From positions 496,001-560,000 of the forward strand of contig CAVXCI010000003.1 of assembly GCA_963760285.1 (NCBI GenBank): 64,000 bases of DNA, written 5' to 3'. The notes under the pieces are model-generated. The model did no database searches. It was not told the DNA's origin and was given only the letters and a program-made list of their open reading frames with translations. The number at the start of each line of letters is the position of its first letter. Position 1 is the stretch's first letter. Shown piece by piece: positions 1 to 7,281 of this stretch. The translations under genes and the position numbers were made by a program. The DNA comes from PALSA-278 sp963760285. GTDB taxonomy: Bacteria; Acidobacteriota; Terriglobia; Acidiferrales; UBA7541.

Positions 1-549
1 CTTCGCTCGCTGCTTTCCATTCTGATTCTTTCCGCGGCGGTTGCCGGCGGCTGGCAGCTCACTCGCGGCGCGGATGATCCGCCGCCCGTCGGCAGTGCCG
101 CTCCCAACTTCACTTTGAATTCGCAGGAGGGCAAGCCGGTCAGCTTGCAGGATTTTCGCGGCAAATGGGTGGTCCTCTATTTCTATCCCAAGGATTTCAC
201 CAGCGGCTGCACCTTGGAAGCGCACAATTTCCAGCGTGACCTCGCGCAATATCAGCAGAAGAACGCGGTCATCCTCGGCGTCAGCGTGGATTCCGCCGAT
301 TCCCACCAGAAGTTCTGCACCAAGGAAGGCTTGAATTTCAAGCTCCTCGCCGATACGGACCACGCTGTTTCCAGGCAGTACGCCTCGCTGAAGGACTACG
401 TCGGCATGAAATTCGCCGCGCGCCACACCTTCCTGATTAATCCCGAGGGTGTCATCGTCAAGGAATATATGGACGTTAACCCCGCCAATCATAGCCAGCA
501 GGTCCTTGCTGATCTTACGCAATTGCAGCAGGCGCCGGCGGCAAAATAG
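1..549 (+). CDS. Peroxiredoxin, PrxQ/BCP type, membrane-anchored (5' partial)
   Basis: The reading frame is open from the first base, so the start lies outside the window. The first ~20 visible residues form a hydrophobic segment followed by a polar break, which suggests a signal anchor and a periplasmic thioredoxin fold. The AhpC/TSA domain shows the peroxidatic cysteine in FTSGCT and the family pattern LYFYPKDFTSGCT. PrxQ proteins reduce peroxides with electrons from thioredoxin. The usual resolving cysteine five residues after the first is replaced (TLEAHNF), so this is probably a 1-Cys enzyme or uses the later cysteine in KFCTKEG. Family identity is firm; substrate and partner are inferred. 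Confidence 0.88.
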   Translation, partial: LRSLLSILILSAAVAGGWQLTRGADDPPPVGSAAPNFTLNSQEGKPVSLQDFRGKWVVLYFYPKDFTSGCTLEAHNFQRDLAQYQQKNAVILGVSVDSADSHQKFCTKEGLNFKLLADTDHAVSRQYASLKDYVGMKFAARHTFLINPEGVIVKEYMDVNPANHSQQVLADLTQLQQAPAAK

Positions 550-684
550 TCTGGCGCCGCGGCTATCCCATTTTCAATTTTTCTGGAATCCGGCCCGTTG
601 CCGGGGGAATCTCAACTATCGTGGAATCGCCGCAAGCCCATCGGTCTCTCCCGCATCGAATCTTTTGCCTTCGGAGGCGCTCTC

Positions 685-1728
685 ATGAAAATCCCCACTC
701 GTCCGCTTGGTTCCACCGGCATGCACATCACCACTGTAGGCTTCGGCTCCTGGGCCATCGGCGGCGGCGGTTGGTCCTTTGGCTGGGGGCCGCAGGAGGA
801 CGATGCATCTCTTGCCACTCTTCGCCATGCCCTGGAACTCGGCGTCAACTGGATTGATACTGCCGCGGTTTACGGACTTGGCCATTCCGAGGAAATCGTT
901 GGCCGCCTGCTGCGCGACCTGCCGCAAAGTCAGCGCCCCTTCGTCTTCACCAAGTGCGGCCTCATCTGGGACCGCGACAATTCCATGGCTGAGGCGCGCC
1001 GCGTCCTCCAGCCCGACTCCATCCGCCGCGAATGCGAGGACTCGCTCCGCCGCCTCGGCGTGGAACGCATTGACCTTTACCAATTTCACTGGCCCGACGA
1101 ATCCGGAGCTGCCGTCGAGGATTCCTGGGCCGCCATGGCAAAACTTGTCGAGCAGGGCAAAGTTCGCGCCGCCGGAGTCTCCAATTTCGACGTTGGTCTG
1201 CTGGAACGCTGCGAGAAAATCCGTCACGTGGATTCTCTGCAGCCGCCCTTTTCGCTCATCCATCGCGCCGCGGGCAAGGACGAAATTCCCTGGTGCGCGC
1301 GGCGCAACACCGGAGTGATCTGTTATAGCCCCATGCAATCCGGCATCCTCACGGAATCTTTCGGAGAGCAGCGCGTGCGAAATCTGTCCGCGGACGACTG
1401 GCGCCGCCGCGATGTGGAATTTAATCCGCCAAATCTCGCCCGCAATATCGCCTTGCGCGACGCCCTTGGTCCCATCGCCCGGCGACACGGCGCGTCGGTC
1501 TCTTCCGTCGCCGTCGCCTGGGTTTTGGCATGGCCCGGCGTCACCGCCGCCATCGTCGGCGCGCGCGCGCCACAGCAGGTGGACGGATGGATCAATGCTG
1601 CGTCGCTCCATCTCACGCAGCAGGACTTGGACGAAATCACCCGCGCCGTCGAGCACACCAAAGCCGGCACGGGTCCTTCGCGCCCGGCAACTGCGCCTCG
1701 CTCCGAACCCGCGCCTCCATCGCGCTGA
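685..1728 (+). CDS. Aldo/keto reductase
   Basis: A 347-residue NADPH-dependent aldo/keto reductase with a TIM-barrel fold. The catalytic tetrad is visible: D58 in NWIDTA, Y63 in AVYGLGHSE, K90 in FTKCG and H135 in YQFHWPD. The C-terminal cofactor segment is recognisable (AAIVGARAPQQVDG). The ATG at 685 is chosen because GGAGG lies 8 bases upstream; an in-frame extension to 598 has no support. The closest functional group is the YhdN/general stress or D-threo-aldose type; the substrate cannot be read from sequence. It stands alone, downstream of the peroxiredoxin on the same strand, and could share an oxidative-stress role with it (inference). Confidence 0.92.
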   Translation: MKIPTRPLGSTGMHITTVGFGSWAIGGGGWSFGWGPQEDDASLATLRHALELGVNWIDTAAVYGLGHSEEIVGRLLRDLPQSQRPFVFTKCGLIWDRDNSMAEARRVLQPDSIRRECEDSLRRLGVERIDLYQFHWPDESGAAVEDSWAAMAKLVEQGKVRAAGVSNFDVGLLERCEKIRHVDSLQPPFSLIHRAAGKDEIPWCARRNTGVICYSPMQSGILTESFGEQRVRNLSADDWRRRDVEFNPPNLARNIALRDALGPIARRHGASVSSVAVAWVLAWPGVTAAIVGARAPQQVDGWINAASLHLTQQDLDEITRAVEHTKAGTGPSRPATAPRSEPAPPSR

Positions 1729-1778
1729 TTCGCGGCGCGGCATTTTCACCGCAATCGTTCTGTAAGAAGTGAAAACTC

Positions 1779-1877
1779 TGGCGGAAGCGTGTGGGAGTCG
1801 AACCCACCATCCGGCTCGCGAAGAGTCGGATCGCCGGCTTTGAAGGCCGGGAAGGTCACCGGACCTCCTTCGCCTCC
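1779..1877 (-). tRNA. selC: tRNA-Sec (anticodon UCA)
   Basis: Read on the minus strand, 1877 to 1779, this folds as a 99-nt selenocysteine tRNA with encoded CCA. The acceptor pairs GGAGGCG with CGCTTCC, followed by discriminator G. The D stem has 6 bp (GGAGGT/ACCTTC), the anticodon stem CCGGC/GCCGG encloses CTTCAAA with anticodon TCA, there is a long variable arm (ATCCG...CGGAT with an inner CTC/GAG), and the T arm is GTGGG-TTCGACT-CCCAC. The 6-bp D stem, extended acceptor, long variable arm and UCA anticodon are the hallmarks of selC and exclude an ordinary serine tRNA. It implies selenoprotein synthesis; selA, selB and selD are not in the window. Confidence 0.93.
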
Positions 1878-2309
1878 GTTCCGATGCAACGGCAGGATAG
1901 CACATGGTTTATTACACGCTTGGCCGGGACGCTTCGGACGGGCGATTGTGCTGCTGGATATGGCGCCAGTTGGTTGCGCCGAGTGGCGCTGGACCGCGTC
2001 GTAGAGGCGCTCGCCGGAAAGTGTCGGGTAACGCATCGCCAGGTTCCTCGAACGCCTCTCTCGGCGAGAGGCTGCGAAGCCTGCCGCCGAACAGGAGACT
2101 CCGTACTGGAATCCACCGTCAGCCGAACGGGTGGCGGCGATCCTCTGAGAGTGGTTGGCGATCCTGCGGAGCTAAACGATTGAAATCGCCTCTATGTTGC
2201 TGGCGGCTCTGGATCAAGACGAGCCATTGTGGATCGAAAAACTCTCAAGGCATCTGGACTTGCGCCTGCGCTCGTGCTACGTTGTGCCGTTAGCGTCACA
2301 CACATAACA
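1878..2309. other. Gene-free stretch beside selC
   Basis: No frame here has both a plausible start and recognisable protein family. Short overlapping frames on both strands are arginine-rich and look like by-products of high GC. It must contain the selC promoter, since selC reads leftward from 1877, but I cannot place convincing -10/-35 boxes. Confidence 0.4.
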
Positions 2310-2696
2310 ATGGAGAAATTTGTGACCCTCTTGAAAAACGTTGCGCTTTCCACGGTACTCTTCGCGGCCTTTGCCTCCACCACTTTCGCCATGTCTCCCC
2401 AATCGGACACTGGTGCGAAGCAAGATATGAAGGACGCCGGCCACGACACTAAAGCCGCCGCCAAATCCACCGGTCACGCCACTAAGAAAGCTGCCACCAA
2501 AACCGGTCACGCCACCAAGAAGGCCACCAAGGAAACCGGTCACGCCACCAAAAAAGCCACCAAGGAAACCGGTCACGCCACCAAAAAAGCCACCGAGGAA
2601 ACCGGCCACGCCGTCAAGAAGGGCGCCGACAAGACCGCCGATGCAACCAAAAAGACTGCCGATAAGATCGCGGGCAAGCCCGCTCCGCCTAACTGA
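2310..2696 (+). CDS. LEA-like secreted protein with 11-residue repeats
   Basis: A 128-residue protein with an N-terminal signal peptide ending near AFASTTFA. It is followed by seven consecutive 11-residue units of the form GHATKKATKET and ends in a short proline tail. The composition (Lys, Thr, Ala, Glu, few hydrophobics) and the 11-mer period resemble group 3 LEA proteins, which are disordered in solution and fold into amphipathic helices on drying. No enzyme motif is present. The start is either ATG 2310 or GTG 2322; the latter has GGAG six bases upstream and still leaves a full signal peptide. A protective role in the envelope under desiccation or osmotic stress is inference. Confidence 0.75.
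   Translation: MEKFVTLLKNVALSTVLFAAFASTTFAMSPQSDTGAKQDMKDAGHDTKAAAKSTGHATKKAATKTGHATKKATKETGHATKKATKETGHATKKATEETGHAVKKGADKTADATKKTADKIAGKPAPPN
2439..2669 (+). repeat. 33-bp tandem repeat, seven units, coding
   Basis: Seven in-frame 33-bp units inside the LEA-like gene, each encoding a GH(A/D)xKKAxxxT-type 11-mer. The four central units (2472-2603) are nearly identical at DNA level, which suggests recent unit duplication; the outer units are diverged. Confidence 0.85.
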
Positions 2697-3039
2697 TTAC
2701 TGCTGCGCGCGACGCGACGCCCGCGCGGGCGGGCGTTATCGCGGGAACCCATATAAGCATTGGCTGTATTCGCCATCTGGCGCCGGTGTGCTTTTCTGTG
2801 CGTTTCGCCTAAAACGGCTTTGCAGGCCGGGAAGGTCGCCCCACTCCTTTCGCCTCCGCCGCGATTAGAATTTCGCGTCCTCCTCCCGTCCATAAGCCAC
2901 CGGACGCGTCTGGCAATTTCATGACAGATGCATCTCCCGCGCTATTTTCGTTTTTTTTGGACGAGCCTGCCAAAACCGGCGGATGTATACTCTCATTCGC
3001 TGAAAGCATGAGAATTGAATTTCCGAATACGGGGGCAAA
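2697..3039. other. Intergenic region with GC-rich hairpin
   Basis: No gene is supported. A perfect 8-bp stem (ACGCCCGC/GCGGGCGT, 2717-2736) lies 21 bases after the LEA-like stop. It lacks a T-run, so it may be only a weak terminator or RNA-stabilising hairpin. A run of eight T at about 2952-2959 stands alone. Confidence 0.4.
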
Positions 3040-4170
3040 ATGAAACTCTCGGTTAAATTACTGTTGATCTTTTCATTAGTTGGATCCACGTCCGCTGTTT
3101 TTCCGGCGATATCGCGCGCGCAGCAGTACGTGTATGCCAACAACGACGACGATTCCGGCGGCGACCACAACATCGTGACCGCCTTCAGCGTCAACGATAA
3201 GGGCCAAATGACGGTGATTAATACCTACCAGACGGGCGGCCTGGGTACCGGCGGTTTCAATGCGCTGAATTCGATAACCACCGCCAAAGCCGGCTCCAGC
3301 TATTGCCTTTTTGTTTCCAACGGCGGAAGCAACAACATCTCGGCTTTCAAAATCAAGCCTTCGGACGGAACGCTCACCTCCGTCAGCGGCTCTCCCTTCA
3401 ATTCCGGCGGGGCCGGCGACAATTATGGGATTGGGCTGGCGGTAGGCGACAATAAACTGCTGTTTGCCGGCAATACGGTCTCGAGCAACATATCTGTATT
3501 GGGAATTAAATCGGATTGCTCGCTGAAGCTCGGTCAGACGTATACCACCGTTGGCCCGCCGGATGGCATGAAGGTCACGCCCAACGGGAAATTCCTCCTC
3601 GAGGCCAACCTCGGCTCGCCGGATTCCTGGCAAATTAACTACACCAATGGAAACCTGACGGAACTCGGCCCCTTCCCTGCCCAGGGCACATCAGCAGGTG
3701 TGGACATCAGTTGCGACGGAACCACGGCATATTTCGGAGATGCGGGGACAAACACGCAAATCGAGGTATATACCATTGGATCGGACGGCAAGCTAACCGA
3801 AATCAACAACTACACCAATACCAACGGCCAAAATTCCAACAACGTTCTCCTCAGCGCTGATGGGGAGCTGCTCTACGTCAGTGAAACCGCGGGGAACCAG
3901 GTAGAAACCCTGTCGGTTGGCTCGGGCGGCGCGCTTACTTTTGACAGCGTGACGTCGCTCAACGTCAGTCAGTTCAATTCGACTCTCGGCATGGCCACGG
4001 TGAAGAGCGGAAAAGGTATCTTCGTCGCGGAGACCGGCCCGGCGCAGATTGCCGTTCTGGCGTCAAAAGGGACCACACTGAAGGAAGTCCCCAACTCTCC
4101 CTTCTCGCTGAATGACGATTTCGCTTTCATTATGGGCTTGACGGCGATTCCCACCAAGACCTGTCCATAG
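3040..4170 (+). CDS. Secreted beta-propeller protein, lactonase-like
   Basis: A 376-residue exported protein with a signal peptide ending near AISRAQQ. The rest is built of repeated beta-propeller blades: recurrent F.V...G.L..I......, PNGKFLLEANL, ISCDGTTAYFGD and LSADGELLYVSE. This is the 7-bladed lactonase/YVTN class (related to 6-phosphogluconolactonase Pgl by fold). Catalytic residues of true Pgl cannot be identified, so enzymatic activity is not claimed. ATG 3040 is preceded by GGGGG six bases upstream. It is one of three related secreted propellers in the window (others at 43958 and 46849), sharing the signal peptide plus blade layout and scattered IGS.G/NN..NG motifs. Confidence 0.8.
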   Translation: MKLSVKLLLIFSLVGSTSAVFPAISRAQQYVYANNDDDSGGDHNIVTAFSVNDKGQMTVINTYQTGGLGTGGFNALNSITTAKAGSSYCLFVSNGGSNNISAFKIKPSDGTLTSVSGSPFNSGGAGDNYGIGLAVGDNKLLFAGNTVSSNISVLGIKSDCSLKLGQTYTTVGPPDGMKVTPNGKFLLEANLGSPDSWQINYTNGNLTELGPFPAQGTSAGVDISCDGTTAYFGDAGTNTQIEVYTIGSDGKLTEINNYTNTNGQNSNNVLLSADGELLYVSETAGNQVETLSVGSGGALTFDSVTSLNVSQFNSTLGMATVKSGKGIFVAETGPAQIAVLASKGTTLKEVPNSPFSLNDDFAFIMGLTAIPTKTCP

Positions 4171-4475
4171 GGTGCATTCGCTTCGCGTTCCATCCGCGGT
4201 GGATCCGGCCGCCAGGGTTCACCGCGATGCTTATCCAAATTCATTTGCGCGCCCCGAGCCCGCAGTCTGTTAGAGCAGCACACCATGAGGCAAGAGGATG
4301 TATGCTCCCATTTGCCGGTAAGCACAACAAATGGAAATACCGGTTCAAGATTCATTCGGCTGTGGCCGATTCGAGGACCAATCGCTCCAACGAGAATACG
4401 CGACAACCGTTGCATTGCTGTGTTCCTTTGGCCCGAAGCGTCATACGCCGCCAATTCAATAAGCGAGGTTCCCGT
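4171..4475. other. Intergenic, nothing recognised
   Basis: About 305 bases between the propeller stop and the RidA start. Frames here extend the downstream ORF without a ribosome site or family similarity. No terminator with a T-run is seen. Confidence 0.4.
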
Positions 4476-4964
4476 ATGCTTCGAATCGAAGAGCGCCTGA
4501 AAGCACTCGGGCTCTCCCTGCCTCCGCCGGCCACACCGCCGCAAGGTGTTGCTCTCCCGTTTCAGTTCGTCCGAGTTGTTGGCCGCCGGGCCCTCATTTC
4601 AGGTCACGGCCCACAAGCTCCTGACGGTTCATTCGCCGGACCGCTGGGAAAATTGGGGCGGGAGGTCAGCATTGAGCAGGGCTACATCGCGGCTCGCCTC
4701 ACCGGTTTGTCTATCCTGGGCAGCCTCAAACGCGCAATCGGCGACCTCGACCGCATCACCGCCTGGGGACGGGTCTTTGGAATGGTCAACTCAGCTCCCG
4801 GGTTCAATATGCAACCGAGCGTCATCAATGGTTTCTCGGATCTCATTCTTGAACTATTCGGACCTGAAATCGGCGCTCATTGCCGCAGCGCCGTCGGCAT
4901 GGCAGAGCTTCCCTTCAATATCCCGGTCGAGATCGAAGGTGAAGTCGAGCTTGTCGAAGGATGA
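4476..4964 (+). CDS. RidA family protein (YjgF/YER057c/UK114)
   Basis: A 162-residue RidA-fold protein. It matches the longer YjgF-like subfamily that begins with an IEERLKALGL-type helix and contains LISGHGPQAPDG, AARLTGLSILGSLKRAIGDLD and CRSAVGMAELPFN near the C-terminus. That last segment holds the conserved arginine and the glutamate-rich end expected near the trimer-interface pocket. RidA proteins deaminate reactive enamine/imine intermediates of PLP enzymes; this subfamily's substrate is not established. The ATG at 4476 follows GCGAGG and removes an unsupported upstream extension. Confidence 0.85.
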   Translation: MLRIEERLKALGLSLPPPATPPQGVALPFQFVRVVGRRALISGHGPQAPDGSFAGPLGKLGREVSIEQGYIAARLTGLSILGSLKRAIGDLDRITAWGRVFGMVNSAPGFNMQPSVINGFSDLILELFGPEIGAHCRSAVGMAELPFNIPVEIEGEVELVEG

Positions 4965-5103
4965 CGTCACCCAATCGCCCGGCAGCTTCATGGCGCGGAC
5001 GAACGCCGCGAGGCCGGGCACCGTGAGGCATGTGAAGCGGCGGTTGATTTCAGTGCCACGCTGTTGCTGGCCTGCGACTGCACAGAGTTCCTCACCGCAT
5101 TCC

Positions 5104-5469
5104 TTAGTGAGCTTCTAATTGAATTTGCGGGATGGGCGGCGGCGAGCACGGCGGAACTGATTCGAGCGCTTCAAGCCATCGGCCTATCTCAATTCGCAGC
5201 GGCGCGACGGCGATGCCCTCAAACGAATCCGGGTATTTGTCTAATCGCTGCAAAGCCGAACGCAACAACAATCTGGTTCCTGTGAAGTTGCCACGCTGAA
5301 AATGGTGGAAGGACGCAGCCACCTGAATCAATCCCTGCAGGAAGGTCTTTTCTGGCTCTTGCGCCGCCAGCCACACCGCCTCCCAATGCTCGTGCGCCTC
5401 GAAAAACGCGCCGGAATGGTAGCAGCGCAGACCTTCGCGCAAATCTCCATGGGTCCAATCGAATGCCAT
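5104..5469 (-). CDS. DUF309 domain protein
   Basis: A 121-residue protein with the DUF309 core. The motif FEAHEHWEAVW sits near the N-terminus, followed by KTFLQGLIQVAASFHHFQRGN and a C-terminal helix. These small all-helical proteins are widespread but of unknown function; the HEHWE cluster looks like a possible metal or ligand site (inference). ATG at 5469 is preferred because homology begins there; a GTG at 5520 adds 17 basic residues. It is followed by fabV on the same strand. Confidence 0.82.
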   Translation of the reverse strand: MAFDWTHGDLREGLRCYHSGAFFEAHEHWEAVWLAAQEPEKTFLQGLIQVAASFHHFQRGNFTGTRLLLRSALQRLDKYPDSFEGIAVAPLRIEIGRWLEALESVPPCSPPPIPQIQLEAH

Positions 5470-5592
5470 GCTGCGGCGAAAACGCGATTCCCTTTCAGCC
5501 ACGCGCAATCTTATCAGCACGCGTTACGCATTGGACAAATTCAGGAAAGCGCCACAGCCCGCGCAGCTAAAATTGCAGCACGTCCCCGCGCC

Positions 5593-6792
5593 TCAACTCC
5601 ACGTCACGTCAATTTCCATGGGCTGCGAATAATCCACGCCGTCCACTTCAAATCCGAACAGGTTGCGGAACTCTTTTTGGAAGCCGGCATAGTCCGTTTC
5701 CGCGAAGAGATTCTCCGTGGTCACGCCCGGCCACACTTCTTTCACGCCCGACTGCACATCCGCACGCATTTCGCGGTCGTCCATGCGGATGCGCCCGTCC
5801 GCGTCTACCGCCGCTTTCCTGCCGTCCGCCAGATAATCGAAAAACAGCCGCCGCATCTGCTCAATCGCGCCTTCTTCGAGTCTCTTCTCCGTCATAACTT
5901 TTCGCAAAATACTGATGTACAGTGGCACCACCGGTATGGCTGCGGACGCCTGCGTCACAATCGCCTTATTCACAGCCACCCACGCGCTCCCTCCCAATCT
6001 CGCTTGCAGCATGGCGCTCAGTTCCCGCGCCGTCTTTTCCAAATCTTTCTTCGCCTGCCCGATTGTCCCGCCGCGATAGACCGGCCACGTCAGCTCCGGC
6101 CCGATATAGGAATACGACAGCGTGCGGGCCCCTTCGGCCAGCAGATTTTCTGCCAACAGCATTTCCATCCACGCCTGCCAGTCCTCGCCGCCCATCACCG
6201 CAACCGTGTCCGCGATTTCCTGTTCCGTCGCCGGCTGGATCGTCACGTCCGTTACGCGCGCCGAATCCAGATCAATCGTCCGGCTGCTGTACGGCTGCCC
6301 GATCGGTTTCAACACCGACGAATACGTCTGGCCGGTGCGTGCATCCGTCCGTTTCGGAGCCGCCACGCTATAAATCACGAGGTCCGCTTTCCCCATTTCC
6401 CGTCGCACCATTTCCGCCGCGCTGCGTTTGGCCTCGTCGGAAAACGCGTCCGCATTCAGACTGGCGGCAAACAAACCGTCGGCCTTCGCCAGTTCGTGAA
6501 ACGCCGCCGTGTTGTAGTACCCCGCCGTCGCCGTCCGCCCGCGTTCCGGCGCGCGTTCCAGGCATATTCCCAGCGTCTTTGCGCCGAATCCCCACGCCGC
6601 GGAAATTCGCGACGCCAGCCCGTATCCCGTGGACGCGCCCACCACCACCACATTCTTCGCGCCACTTATCCCAGCAGTACGCCCGCCGCGCACCATCCCC
6701 GCCTGTCGCGCCACGTTTTCCCGGCAGCCACCCGGATGCGCGTTCACGCAGATGAATCCGCGCGACTTCTGTTTTACAATTTCAGCAGACAT
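5593..6792 (-). CDS. fabV: Enoyl-ACP reductase FabV
   Basis: A 399-residue member of the trans-2-enoyl-CoA/ACP reductase family, equal to the usual FabV length. The nucleotide-binding motif VVVVGASTGYGLA is at residues 48-60. The FabV active-site signature Tyr-X8-Lys is present as Y239 RGGTIGQA K248. FabV performs the last NADH-dependent reduction of fatty-acid elongation and is the triclosan-resistant alternative to FabI. The nearby accB and accC act at the first step of the same pathway. tsaE ends 10 bases upstream, suggesting cotranscription. Confidence 0.95.
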   Translation of the reverse strand: MSAEIVKQKSRGFICVNAHPGGCRENVARQAGMVRGGRTAGISGAKNVVVVGASTGYGLASRISAAWGFGAKTLGICLERAPERGRTATAGYYNTAAFHELAKADGLFAASLNADAFSDEAKRSAAEMVRREMGKADLVIYSVAAPKRTDARTGQTYSSVLKPIGQPYSSRTIDLDSARVTDVTIQPATEQEIADTVAVMGGEDWQAWMEMLLAENLLAEGARTLSYSYIGPELTWPVYRGGTIGQAKKDLEKTARELSAMLQARLGGSAWVAVNKAIVTQASAAIPVVPLYISILRKVMTEKRLEEGAIEQMRRLFFDYLADGRKAAVDADGRIRMDDREMRADVQSGVKEVWPGVTTENLFAETDYAGFQKEFRNLFGFEVDGVDYSQPMEIDVTWS

Positions 6793-6801
6793 CGTTCCGT
6801 C

Positions 6802-7281
6802 TCACCGCCTCTCGATTTCTTTCCCCGCCGCGTTTGCCTCCGCCAGAACTCCCGCCGGATCGGAAATTTCTATTTTTCGGCTCTCTTCATCCACATGCGT
6901 CAACCGCACGCGAATTTCCGGCCAGTCCGTTCGCAGCGTTAATTTTTCCGGCCATTCAATAATCACCACGGCGTCTTCCGTCAGCACGTCTTCCAGCCCC
7001 AGTGACTCGAGATCGCTGAATCCCGTGATGCGGTACAAATCCACGTGATAGACCCTGGTGTGATTGTGAAACACATGCACCAGCGTAAACGTCGGGCTGG
7101 TGACATCCTCTTCTCCCGCCGCGCCCAGTCCGCTGATGATTCCTTTGGTCAGCGTGGTTTTTCCCGCGCCCAGTTCGCCCGCCAGCATCACCAGCACCGG
7201 CGCGCGCAACCTCCTTCCCAGTTCGCGTCCGCGCTCGATGGTTTCTTCCGCCGAACGCGTCAGCATCGCCTGCTCAGTCAC
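6802..7281 (-). CDS. tsaE: tRNA threonylcarbamoyladenosine biosynthesis ATPase TsaE
   Basis: A 159-residue P-loop ATPase with Walker A GELGAGKTTLTKG at residues 35-47 and the TsaE motifs TSPTFTLVHVF, HVDLYRI and VIIEWPEKL. TsaE works with TsaB and TsaD in forming t6A37 on ANN-decoding tRNAs. The start is a GTG at 7281 that overlaps the 3' end of nnr by 8 bases, indicating translational coupling. Fusion or adjacency of nnr and tsaE is common in bacteria. Confidence 0.94.
   Translation of the reverse strand: MTEQAMLTRSAEETIERGRELGRRLRAPVLVMLAGELGAGKTTLTKGIISGLGAAGEEDVTSPTFTLVHVFHNHTRVYHVDLYRITGFSDLESLGLEDVLTEDAVVIIEWPEKLTLRTDWPEIRVRLTHVDEESRKIEISDPAGVLAEANAAGKEIERR

Noticed and set aside
616..1905. 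429-codon open frame opposite the aldo/keto reductase
   Set aside because: It mirrors a conserved enzyme on the other strand, is arginine/alanine-rich and crosses the tRNA-Sec.
5302..6942. 546-codon + strand frame over fabV
   Set aside because: Composition (Arg, His, Pro) is that of an antisense shadow; fabV on the minus strand has an intact active site.
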